A stretch of DNA of 64,000 nt from Dipylidium caninum (taxonomy: Eukaryota > Platyhelminthes > Cestoda > Cyclophyllidea > Dipylidiidae): the NCBI GenBank assembly GCA_017562135.1, contig QEYB01000466.1:930001-994000 (forward strand), written 5' to 3'. This document shows, piece by piece, positions 11,101-24,200 of the stretch (position 1 is the stretch's first letter; each line of letters opens with the position of its first letter). Below the pieces are notes generated by a model, which had not been told where the DNA came from, made no database searches, and saw only the letters and a list, made by a program, of their open reading frames with translations. Made by a program: the position numbers and the translations under genes.

Positions 11101-14100
11101 CTCCCGCCAGAGCCACCGCATTATACAATCGCCGATAACAAAATGTCATCGTGGAGGAAAGTGAAAAAGAAGATTAGCATAACATGTTGTGACAGATGAC
11201 AGGTGGCACGTGGGGAGGAGGGTGTGTGTGTGGCCTAAAGGCGTGGAGTGTGGAGACGGGGGAGAAGGAGGGGGGCGAGGGCGAGGGCGAGAGAAAAAGA
11301 GAGTAGCCTAGTCATCGTGGACATAATCTTCGAGGTGAAATGGACAGGGTCAACCATGAACCAGTTTGACCTCATGTTGTTAAAATAGCGCATCTACATG
11401 CACACAGACCCAGAGGCACGGATGGGCCTTACACACACGCTTCCCGCCTCCAACGGAAGGGCTGGAGGCTGACCGAGGACAACTTCAACACACATCATTC
11501 GTCGTATCCGTGACCAGGCAAGTCGTTTGCCCCAAACCAAGGCTACTTCACTCGGCTACATTCACGGAGTGGAGATTTTCGTCCAAATTTCCTCAGTCAT
11601 TCATAGTGGCAGGAGAGGGCGAGTTGACATTTCCCTTCTCATTCCACTGAATGCCTTTTTGCTCAGAGAAATCAAACTATTGTCGGTCGGACCGACCCTC
11701 TGCACCAGCCCCCACACGGCGTCCCTTCAGCGGCATTGCCCGTCTCCTCATTAATATTTAAATCCTTGCCATGAAGGGCGTGTGTACATGCGCTTTCGGT
11801 GAGTCTTCTCGTTCCGACCGACGAGGCAGTCAAGCAGTCGGCAGTCATCTCTATGCAGGCCACCGCTATTTTTGGCAGAGTCCTCCTCTTCTTCCGCCTC
11901 CTAACACCTCATACCACCCGGCATTAGGAGTTTGGACGGGACCTCGTCAATTGGATGAGTGAAAGTAAAGTAATTATCGGCGTACACTTCTTCGCAACTA
12001 TATTTACTCCCGTTTATCCGAAGGCGAAGGGAAGGTAGATGGAAATGTTGACGCGAAGTGAGGTGCGAGTAGAGAGGAGAAGGAGACGAAGGAGTGGGAG
12101 AAGGAAGAGTCTGAGGAGGCGCAGGAGACGGAGGCAGTGGAGGCGACGAAGGCGGCGAAGGCGGCGGAGGAGAAAAGAAGAGCGGAAGGAGGAGGTGGAG
12201 GAGGATTGGGAATAAAGGCGACAGAAGACAAGCGTCTGGCCACCTCCCGCCTCGACGCCACTCGAACGGGGTGAGTCACAACCCACAGGAGAGACAGAGA
12301 GACGTTCCTATGAAATCTACATTATATTCACGCACGCCATGTGTCCCTTACCGGAGCTTATCGGTGCCTCCGCGCCTCCCTGCCTTCTTCTGTGTGTGTG
12401 TGTGTGTGTGTGCGTGCGTGCGTGCGTGTGTGGCATTGTAGACGGCGGGAAACCGAGGGCGAGGGAGGAAAAGCGGGAGACGAGGGAAGGAAAACCGAAT
12501 CTCAGCTGCTATCTCACCCTCACACTCTCCCCGCCCCTAGGGGAGTGGGAGGGAGAAGGGAAAATGACAGGACGAAGGGACTGTGATTAGGTAGAAAAGC
12601 GATGTCTTCACTCACCCGATCTTAGAGCCTGGGACGACAGTTTCCTCTCCTCTTTCCCCTTCTCGCCCACAAAACTCACCCTTTTGGAAGGGGGGTGGGG
12701 TGGGGGCAAAAGTAATGCGGCCTCTCTACTCTCCAACGTGTCCCTTCCACCGTCCTGCCTGCACATCTACGGTCAGTGCATATAAATAATTTCGATCTAT
12801 CTGTTGTTGTTGTTGTGACGGAAATAAAAGCAGTAAGGCTTTGTGTATGAACCACAGCCACAACATTCTCCTCCTCCTTCTCCACATCCTTCCCGTAAAT
12901 AACCCAATATTCTCCCCCATGGAACCACCACACCTCAACAACTAAGAAGGGCAGAGTCGAGACTGCAATTTCAGTCTCACGGTATAAGCCGAAGATGGAA
13001 AACCTTCCATCGTCGGAAGGATGATGCCATCGCCAACGGGTCGACGTGATACCGATGGCGAACAGTTTGGTGGGGGATGTCAAGTAGGCAATGGTGAAAA
13101 AATTAGAAAAAGGGGAAAAAGTGTACGAGGAGGAGGAGGCAGCAGCAGGAATGATCACTCTTCTGCTGCAAGAACGCCGATATTTTTTGTTCAGATGCCA
13201 AAAAAAGAGGGCCGAATGACACGAATAGCAGATGGCACGATGCGCAATTAGGGAGTTGTCAATGCCAGGCCTGTGTAATATCGACTAACGAGGACATTCA
13301 TTGGACAACCGCCCGCCTCCGCCCTCGCCTCCTCCCCCCCCCCCCCCGGCAGACTGGCCGGTGAAGGCGTCAACGAACCCGCCAGTCGAGGGACGAACGG
13401 AAGAGGAGGAAAGGAGTAAATTCCTTTTTTTTTTTTTTTTAATAAAAGAAAAATCGGCGTATCACTCACAGGAGTTAAATGCAACTTCGGAGAGGATGAT
13501 CCAATCACTGTCGAAGGTGAGGACAATCCTCACGAAACGACCCACTCGTCCAAGCAGTGGAATGACAATCCACATGGGCTGAGTTGAGGTGATATTGCGG
13601 GTGTGGCAGTGTTGGACGGGTGGAGCATACCGGTCAAAGTGTTGTCCACCCACACTGAATTGGACGAGGGCTTCTCGAAAAACGGCGATATCCTCCACAA
13701 ACGAATTCAATGCATGAATTCGCAACTCCGTAAAGTGACGAACTAGAAAAAAAAATGTGGAGACAATAGGCGGCCCATGCTCAATTTTTTGAATGGATGG
13801 AAGAGTAGACAAGTGGAAAGACACCAAAGACTTAAAACTACTTTATCGGGCCTTGAAAGCTCCAGGAGGGTGAAGGTAGCCGAGAGAGGGTTTCTGGGGC
13901 CAGGAAGGAAAAGAGGAAGGGACAAAAGGCGAGTAATTGTCCCTCTACTCCTCCTTCGCACTGCAACCCCATTTTCTACCGCCCCGTGGCTGCAAAACAC
14001 ACCATTTCGTCGCATTCACCCATCTAGAAAGCCGGGCGCCCAAGCGGGTCACCGGTGGTCAGCCCGAACCGGACGATTGTCGGCAGATCGAGGGGAAACG

Positions 14101-15178
14101 GTCGAGGAAAGGACGAAGACGGGAGCCGGAGGGGGGGAGGTTAGAGGCGGAGGGAGGGGGAAGAGGGGAAGAATTTACGCACCCCAGTGGGTCTGAAATA
14201 AATCACCGTTTGCACTTTCAGATGACTCACACCGAGATTGCCTTTAAATGTCGCCAATTTGTCACACCAGGCCAACCTCGTTCACTCCTCTCTCTCTCTC
14301 TCTCTCTCTCTCCCTATCTCCCCTCGTGCACCAGTCACGCTTCCCAGGTGCCCCTACCGACGCTGTCGTTGCCACTGGTGCCGCTGTTGCTGCCGCTGAT
14401 GGTGGTGGCGGCGGCGAGGGTTGCTGTGGGGGGGGAGGATAAGCGAAATCCCGTGTAGTGTGTGTGATGCATGTCCAAAGTACTCCGTGTCAGAGTATTT
14501 TGTTAGTAGAAAGGGAAGATTTCTCCAGGTGGAGCTTGAAGCTAAGTTCTGCCTCTTCACAAGAAGCCTCCGCCCCCCGTCGGCCCCTTTGCCCCTCCAC
14601 AGGCCTGTCAAACCCTACAGCCGCCTTATTCCGACCGGTCTCGGAGTGGCCTCCACACGCTACGAGTGAGACGGCGTCGTGGTGATCTGGAGGAGAAAAG
14701 AGGGCAGGGGGGAAGGGGTGGCTGGAGGGGTGGGAGAGCTGATTGGCTGCTGGAAGACATCCGTGGCACTATTCTTCCTCCGTCTGGTGTAAAATGACCT
14801 CGTCGTGGAGTCGAGGGGATTTTATTACCGTCTCTACTTTCAGACAAGTGATGCGAGGGAGGGGGGAGAAAGGGGGGGACTGGAGGGGGAAGGAGACAAA
14901 GTTAGGCGGGACATGACTGATGTCCCGACCTTGAGGGAGGTATGGCATTCGTCATAGCTGAAGGCGATGTCGTGTCAGCATCCACACAAACGAGATGTGA
15001 GCAGATGCCTCTCCCTCGAGACGAGATTGTCAAAATGATGGAATAATGAGAGGGTTAATTCACAAAAATTTCCCACAAGATTGACCAATCAGGTTGGGGC
15101 GGAGGAGAGGCGAGGAGAAACGAATGGAAATTCCAAAATTTTGGGCAAAATGTAGAAAAAATGCAGGAAAAATAGACG

Positions 15179-15214
<36 letters not shown>

Positions 15215-18200
15215 CAAAGTCACCGTGCCTTCTGCGGGATGCAAAATTGATGTTGTCAAATGGTCCGTGCTTTCCATACTTTGTACTTTGGCGGTAGAGA
15301 AGCGGAAATTCCGTTTCCGCCTTTCACCATCTCACTCCGCCCTACTCAACTACGGCTGTGTTTTGTCGTCCAGCCTGCTTCCGCCTCCAACTACCATGTC
15401 TTTCTGGGGATTCTTTCCTAAAACCGCTCAAAAAACTCTCAGTTGCTGGTCATTTTGCCTCGAGAGGTGACGATTATGGAACGCCAATTCAACGACAACT
15501 TCCCTAAGGCGTAAAGAAGAGACAGAGACGCGACATCGCGGCCTCTTCTGAGGTCAGGGAGTCCCACCCGATCAACTTCCACTTCGATGGGGACAACGGT
15601 CAAGGAGGAGGCCTGGGCGCATGACTGCCAAGTGATGTGGTGCCAGCGACACGTTGGGCATAAACTGACAGGCGAATAATTTAAGGGCAGAGCTAACGGC
15701 CTTATCGCCTTCACGATGAACTAGAGGGTGCGATTTAGATAACCGCGATGGATGGATGGCAGGGCCGGCGGGTAGATGGTCAGATGTGAGATGAGCGAAA
15801 AGATAGAGAAGTGACTGAATGCAGTCAGAATGCCCGTCCAGTCCGTTGAACCTTCTTTAGGATGTTTACTGTCAATTCAAATCACCAAATCAAGTTATTT
15901 CCATTCCTTCTATATCCTCCCGGTGAGACTGTCGTGGAGACAGGGTTCAACTCAATCCCGACTGCCTCGTGGCACTCACCCGAGTCAAAGGTGAACAGGA
16001 GGGTGACATTGCGCGACTGACAGGGCGGTGAGAGGGGCGAGAGTGGCAAGCCGGAACGACAGAACCAGCCGACTACACCACCGTGAGTTTGGTGACTCTC
16101 CAAGGGCATATTACGCAGTGAAAAGGGCGCCTCGAGAGCTCGTCGTATCTCCCTCCCAGTGTAGACACGTCGGTCTACGAGGACACCCAGGCCCTCGGTC
16201 AGACGATGTCGTTGATCGACGTCGGAGGCGTCGCGTTTTTGTAGGAGAATTCCATCATAGGCGGAGTCATTCAACGCCGCCCAGGCCAGACCATCGAGGG
16301 GGCTTTGGTAAACGTCGCCCTCGGGGATCTCATAGCTCAGCAGGGAGGCTGAAGGGGGGAGAAGAACATCAAGACAGCCTCAGATGGACGCGACTACACC
16401 ACCAGCAACCTACCGTCAAATGCGTATCCGAAGACGGAGATTTTGAGGCACATCGACTGGGAGTAGTCGCGTCGGTAGGGGATGATACGCAGCCGCTGGG
16501 CGGTTATGGGAGGCTTAAGGGATATCGTCTTTGGTTGCGTGTTGTCTTGGTTTGCCACAATGAGCTAAGACGAAGAGCAGAAAGACCTAATTAGTGCGCT
16601 CCGCCGGATAAGTTGCTTATTTATTTTTTTTCTCCTCACCGTCCTCACTACTCCCAACAAAAATAAAAACCGCATTGTTAATTTGATTAAGCGCGTTTTG
16701 AGGATTTGATTTTTGCGAGTTGGGAGGAAGTGCCGAGGCGGTGGAGGGCGATGCGAATGGCTGTGTAAACTTGTGGAAAAATAAAAGTGACCTAAAAATC
16801 TCGGCCACCCAGTTATTTTACCAAAGGATCAGGTATTCAGGAGGCGCTGCGGATGGTAACAATAGCGTCCAGGTTCACATTCGGCCGATTAGTTTGATAA
16901 CGAGAAGGCGACGTGGAGAGACCGAAGAGAGGGTGGATCTTCGAGACGACGTCACCAATCACCCGCGACATTTGGAGCGTTTACCTTCCCTTCTCTTGTT
17001 TATATTATGCACCGACCCGCCCGCCTTCTTCCCTCGTCCACACTGCCGCCTTCCTACATGTCTTGTCTTCACAGAGCTGAGTTTTCATGTTAATTCGGCA
17101 CTGATTCTTCTGCCTTTTTTACCACGCCGACTACACTACTCGTTTCAACAATTTCAGTTGAGCGTGTGTGTGTGTGTATTTATGCGCCCGAGGCGATATC
17201 CAATTTCCCCGCCCGTCCGTCTGTCTGCCCGCCTCCCTCCACATGACTCACACGCCCCTCCAACCGCCCTCCCACCCACCAACCAGTCCGTCGGTAAAGT
17301 TGCAGCATGAGGAACGGACAAGCGGAGGAGGACTTGGACCCGACGGGACCATGAGAGATAAACACAATGCGATTAGGCGCTAACACGAGCTTCACTAACT
17401 CAGCGCTCAACCGACCAGACTGGAAGTCTGGTGGGAAGGGAAGGAGAGAGAGAGAGAGAGAGGAGGTAATTGCAACAAGGCCTTCGATCTGGCTTCCGTC
17501 CTCCCGCCATCGGGATTCTCGAACATGAAAGGTCCGACAGGAGAGAAGGATTGCGATGGAGCAATAAGCGATTTCCTCAGCCACTCAGGTGTACAACAAA
17601 CAGGCAAGTGAGACGGAGGAAGAGGCGAAAGCGGAGGCTCCTTACGGTTGGATAATCGCCTGATCACTACACCAAACTTGTAAGCGATAGAGACGCAGGG
17701 GCGCACGTCCGCACTTGCATTAGCTCACTGGAACACACGCGCGAGCGGACACACACGTCCGCACACGTGCGTACGTAAACGCTCGCAGGTGCGCGTGCAC
17801 GTGCGCACTTGGACTTGCACACACGCACGCGCGCGCGCGTGCAAGGTGGTAAATGCGGCTGAGGAGGATGCAGGAGGGCGACGCCATTCGAGGTGATCCA
17901 CTTGAAAGGGGAAGAAGATTTGAGAACCAACTTACGCGACCTGTCAAATCGGTTCAGACAAAACACAGGGATGCGTTAATGCACCAGCATCACGTGAGTG
18001 CATTCGACGGAGCGTGAGAAAGTTCATTCGTAAGACAGTAAAATGCTGGTATATCGGGGGTAGAAGTCCATGGGTGTGCGGTCCGCCAACATCCTCCAGG
18101 GAGGGGAGGGGGGAGGGAGGCAGGTTGATTATCATCATCCATTGGAATCGCCAGCCGCCAAGGTCATCCCAGTCGCACACACACACACACACGTCTGATG

Positions 18201-21200
18201 TCGGTGTGATGGTGGCAAGCGTTTGACAAGATATGGCCACACGAATAGTGCCAATCCATGAGTGTGCACACCGTTGTCGCCAAGGCCAACCAGACCGGTG
18301 AATAAAAGTAACACGCACACAACCAGCCACGGTGACGTAAAAAGTTTGTGGCGCGGCCGGTGCCCCCTCCTGTCAACCGAGTAATCGAATTGAAGGCACT
18401 GAAGCTCAAAAAACCTAGACGCCTGTCGGAGGCAAATCTTGTCGACCTCTCGCGCCTGAATGCATGCGTGATTGGTGAAGCCAAGGGAGGTAGAGTGTGA
18501 GCCCAACGCATGGGTTATTTTAACCCAAAATTCACTGGTGAAACGGACAGTGGCCAATTTTTTGGACAGGAGAATTACGAGGACTGCGAAAATAGTCATC
18601 TTCCACCGATCCCCCTCCACTCCCGTCCCCATCCCCCCCACACATAGTTGCAATAATGGCGCAGCCGATGTCGCCGGTCCAAACCTCAAATGTGCTTCCC
18701 AGTGATTTATGCCGCAGCGTAGGTGGCGTGGAGAGGTAAAGGGGAAATCCACGCTATATTATGATTCCAGTCCCCAAGGCGAGTGAGTGTAAGCTGGTTA
18801 ACACGACGTTGAATCAAATCTGTCAAATGTCAACAGCCTAGCCGAGCCGATCGTGTCGGTGGGTTCCGCATTCCCGGTCCCCATCCACATACCCTTCGTC
18901 TCCACTTCCACCGCCTGCGCGCTTCACTCAATCTTTGACGATTTGTGAGTGACGATCGTCCACACAAGCTCGTCGACGAGTTGGAGTTTGAAGCGGGCGA
19001 AAGTGGGGAAAGAAATTGAGGCGCACGGTGTGGAAAGGACTGCAAATAACCCACCTCTGCTGAACCACACTGCAGAGTCGTATTTTTTAGGTCAGAGTGG
19101 TGAGAATCCACACCGCTGAGAGAGAAATAATAATAATACTAATAAAAAAACCACCGGAGGGCATAAAACACCGTGGTGAATTGCGGTTTTGGATGGAGAG
19201 TAGACGATGAGGGCACAACGACTTCGGAACTCACTTTCGTTCCGTTGTGTGATATGAAATCGCGCCAACGTCCGTCGCCGCGCTCGTAGAGAAGGTAGAA
19301 GAACGGGACAAAGTGGTCCTACAAAAGAAGGAAAGACGGAGAGAAAGAGGGAGAGAGTTAAAAAAGAGGAAAGGGTGGAAGAGCCTCGCTAGTCCCCTTC
19401 TCGCCTCGGAGCACAGGAACCGACAGTGGAGCGGAGCCACCGACGACAGGAAAGGGAATTTCCGCCCAAAATCCCCCCGGTACACTTGGCATCCCGATAC
19501 TCTGGCCCGCCAAAGAAAAAAACAACACCCGAAAAAGAACAGATCCAGTTTTAGAGGGCCTAGTTGGAGGAACGGAGACTCGGAATGCCAAAAATTTAGT
19601 GACACTTTCACCTCTCTCTCCTACCTTCTCCTTCCCTCACTGTCGCGCGGATGAATTAATCGGAGCACTAGTTTTTTGTCATACGTAATGAGAAAATAAA
19701 ACAAAAAGGAGGTGAGAAAACATGGAATTAGTAAAACGACCTCATTCATGAGTTACACAACTTTTATGACACAACATAACCCGTATATTTTGACAGAACA
19801 AGAGAAATTCCGTCCCCCGTTCAACTGTCTCGCTCCCTCTCTGTGTTTTTGCGTTTGTCGGTGGTTGAAGCCATTCGAGTCACCAGATCCGCTTCCACCG
19901 CCTCCACCAAACTCCCGACTGATTCAACATGTCAAATAAACAATTTTACTTTATCAAAAGGAGACGCAAGGGGGGGGGAGAGAGAGATTTTGATTTATGC
20001 GGTGAGACGCCCGCGTCCATCTGCTTCACAAGCCTTGCCGGGGCACGAAAATGGGGAGCGGAACGATGAGGTGCCCGCGGGACGACTTGAGCAATGGGCG
20101 AAGGCCCCAGTTGGGCGCAGGGAGAAGAAAATTACTCAACCGAAGCCTTAGGGCAGGGCAGAAGGCGGAGTAGCCTGTTCATTAGGATGGGACGGACTTT
20201 GGCGCGGGGGGCGAAAAAACGAAAAGTCACCTAATGGGTGGCAACTAATGCTAATGAATCAGTCTAGAAGAAAGCACATGCTAACAAACGGCCCTATCGT
20301 GAATAAGTCGAATAATCTAACTAGTTGGACAAATGTCACAAGTATACATTTAAAAAAAAGAATGAGTTAGTCTGAAGCGGCGGAGGGGCGGGGGATATTA
20401 AAAATGTCGAAAACGAGTGATTCAAGGTGGAGGAGACGGTCAAACCCTTCCGTTAAACCCCACATCCAACGTCGTCCTCCGACCCCGGTACACAAAAGGC
20501 GGGGGTGTGATGAGTCGGGTTGCCAAGTCTTTCAATGGAAATGGGTCAAACTAGGAGAAATTCTCGAGAGAAAAAGAGAAGAAAAGCTGAAATCCGCCAT
20601 GTTTGACGTACAAGAGGCGGGGTAGCCGTTGTAACAGGCCTAGCCAGCTGTTTGGGCATAAAAAAGCGGTGAGATGAAGATATTACCCGCCCCTCGCCCC
20701 TCGGCCGAGCCGACGGCACCTCCCCAATGCGGCCAGCGAACGAGACGAGACGAGGGCGACGCGGCGCGCCTCCACTCGCCTCCGTCCGCGTCCGAATGGC
20801 GCTGGCGGGTTTGAAGTATTGTGTCACCGAGGCATTAATCCACCGACGGCCAGTTTACACGCCTCGGTGATTTATACCCCGATGAAACATGTACAAACCA
20901 GTGTGAGAAACACATGCGTCATCTCAAGTGCGGACGAAGGTGCGCGCGGTGTTTCGGAATACACAGAGCCCGAGAGGTAAGGCGGGTAAAGAACTGCGGC
21001 CAGAGGCCTCGGACAGACAGGCCCATCCTCATCTCACCTCATCTCGTCTAGCCACCGCCCCATTCGCGTTTTGCCTCCCCAATCGGCCTATTTCGCCCTA
21101 TCTCAAATTGATCCACTGGGGGGGGAGCGGAGGGGAGAGGAGGGGAATGGCGGATTGCCCAACTGGCATTCCCGATGAGATGTACTTTGACCACGCGGAT

Positions 21201-24200
21201 GGCGAGGCGTGAAGGCGACACTGAGAGAAGCGCAAGTAGTAAAGTAACCACCTCCTTTCTCCACCTTTTTTTGCCAATCGTCAGATCGTTTTAATGCCCA
21301 CCAGCCAAGGGGAGAAGGACAGTGGTGAGCCAATCAGAGTGGAGTTGACATTTCAAATTAATGAGTTTGCTTCCACATTAATCGGCCGTCCTGCGCCTCC
21401 GCCTCCTCCTCCTCCAGCCAAACTCATCCAGCGCCTCGAGAGGCACTAAAGATGGCCCAAACATTGGCCTAAAGCAATCCTTTTTCTACGGGTTTAGCGA
21501 GTGAGGCAGTGGAAGGGGGAGATGAGAATTTGTCCCTTCCTGGCCTGTTAGCGCCCCGTTAAAGTGGAATGATGAACCGCTTTCCGGTGGGTAATACCGC
21601 AGAGAGGGGGTAAAACAAAAAACAATTGACTCTGTAGTCAAACTCCGGTGAGTTAAGGGGGAAGGAAAATTTTTTTTTCTCTCTCTCTCTCTCTGCACTA
21701 CCCAATCGGACCAATGATTTCGTAAAGCAATTTTGCCCGTCCGGCCGCCTGTTCGCCGAGACGCCGAGGTGGATGGAGGAGGAGAAGGGGGCGGGGAAAG
21801 GGGGGAAGACCGATGGATTTTGCTTCACATCATTACACTCCATTTGCCCATCCATTTAACCTCTTGCCCAAATCCTACCTTGTCTAGGCAGTCTTGAGCC
21901 AATTGGCTAAGCTTCACTGTCAAATCCGGCCATGAAATATCCACCCCGGACTATAATCCAGCCACCTTTGCCCCTGTCATGACCCTCGGTAGACCCTAAA
22001 ACCTTCCTGGTCCTGTGTCGAAGTCAAACTGCTTCGGTTACTAAGGCGTGAGGAAGGGACAGCGAATGAGGAGCTTCCATCGGGAGAACCTCATTCACCT
22101 CCGCAATGAAGACACTGGTAGAGGCAGAGAGGAAAAGGGGAACGTCTCCCGACTTGTGTACACCATGACAAGTCGAATGGACGGAAAATGCCAGGTTAAA
22201 CGCAGAGCCACGTGATGAGGCAATCAAAGGATCAACCTGAGACTGAGGGTCATGAAGTGGTCAATCATCGGTCCTAGAAGCCATCAAAAGATAAAATTAA
22301 ATCATTAAAGTGGATGAAGACCACCTACACCAGTTTTAATAGACGCAACATTCCCATTGGTTGACCTCTAAATAACCTCATCACCGTCCTCCCACCAACA
22401 GACACAGATGATTGACAGGGTCAGACATTTTATAAGGGCTGAAGGTGAGACGACAGCTTAAACATGAGCCAATCCACGCCCCCCTCCCGCCCCCGACTTG
22501 GAGAAGGCTGAATTTTCATCTACTAAGATAGAAACACTCTCATGGAGGGTGTTTTAGAGCGAAAGTGGTCGGAATAACAGTGCCTGAGTTGCCGACACTA
22601 AGGCGGCAGGCTTCATGCCGCTCTCGGGCTCCTTCTTGTTCGCCGCACCTCGTCCCGCCCCCCCCCCCCCACTCGTCGGCCGTCCAAGTTGTCCCGATGA
22701 CTAGACACCTTAGCCAAAACTTAGGCCCGGTTGCAATAACATGACACACTTTTCGCCACCTGGAGGAGAAAAGACTGCCGACGTAAGAATAACAGACTTC
22801 AAGCGATTACTCGCTCGCTCTCTCGCACTCTCTCACAAGTGGCGCCGTCTCGTGTGTCCGGAATTTACAGGATGCTGGCTCGCATACTTCAACATAGACG
22901 ACAAAAGGCCCGAAATAGAGGCGGAGGCGATCAGAGCGGAAATGGATGGAAGAGGCGAGTGATGGCATGACTCGTTGGTGGGATCAGGGATCATTATTTA
23001 AAGCTACCAAGCTGTGGATGCACGTTAATCACCATGAGTGGCGGATACAGAAGTGGCGACGGTGACGCCGGGGTTGCGGATAGTGCGCAGGAGAAGCGGA
23101 TTACCTCCGCCATTGTTGATGTGCCACCTAGCCGTCTCTTCTCTCTTTCCGAACGCTCCTGACAGTTTTGGAGGGGGCAGGAGGGGCCGAAGGGGGGTCT
23201 AGCAAGGGTTAGGGAATAAGCCGTCTAATGAAGGGTGAAGGATTGGGAGGACATCGATGCAGAATAAGCACCTACCCAAGCGTCTGATCAAAGAATCTCT
23301 AGAATCAGCATAACGTTCCAGTTTATACTAAAAAGAGCGCGGGGGTGGCGGGGGCGGCAATACAATTAGATGCACGATGATGCTAGGAAAAATCTGATTG
23401 CCAGGACTGAAGACATACCACCAGAGGAAGTAGGAAACATTAATAATTGTCTAGAGTAGAGATACGGATGCCCCAAGTAATTGGAACCCAATTATAGAAA
23501 AATGATTTAGGGGGTCTACTGAAATAGGATAAAAGTAGGATGGTATCACCTCGTCGCCAAAACTGAAGATATACGAGCAGAGATGATAGGAAACATAAAA
23601 TATGCCCTGTAATTGTCTAGAGCGGAAGTAAAGAAGCCACAAATAACCGAAGCCCAACAATATAAAAGTGATTCCGCGGTTTACTGAAATGGGAAATAAG
23701 TAGGATGGAAAGGTAAAATTGTCAAGATCACTGGGCTGATGATCGGACGGACTGAGACGTGGAAGTGTGTCGTAATGAGTGAGGGAAAGGGAACTCACTG
23801 GTTTGGAACTGAGGCCCCAGGTAATGAGGAGATTGATGACTTTGAGGCCATCGAAGTCGAGTTGAAGCCACTCTCGATTCTCGTCTTTCACCGGCCACCG
23901 TGGACACCAAGCACGCGGGCTATCATCCCCTTTGAAGTCGAAAACGCTGCCGCTAAAGGTGGAAAGAGGGGAACAATAAACGCACCAAGTACAGAAGCTA
24001 TGGTCAATTCGTGAGGAAATGAGTCAAACGGTCTGTCTGTCTCTTTCACTCTTCCCGCATTGCACCAGCGGATCGGAGAGAGTCAGAGTCCACGAGGAGG
24101 GATTGAAGAGCAATCCTGCCCAAATATACCACTTTTAATGGTGATTTTACTTCCAGTTGGATTAGAATGCTCCCAGTAGAATGTAAACCAACAGTCTGAG

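Larger units (their letters stand above)
8657..13469 (-). other. DDR intron, about 4.8 kb
   Basis: Non-coding. Holds GT microsatellites at 10037-10055 and 12391-12432 and a long purine-rich stretch around 12024-12215. Apparent reading frames here are low-complexity Arg/Leu/Ser translations. Confidence 0.55.
13743..15979 (-). other. DDR intron, about 2.2 kb
   Basis: Non-coding; contains a TC array (14287-14312) and a GA array (15182-15210). No gene seen. Confidence 0.6.
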
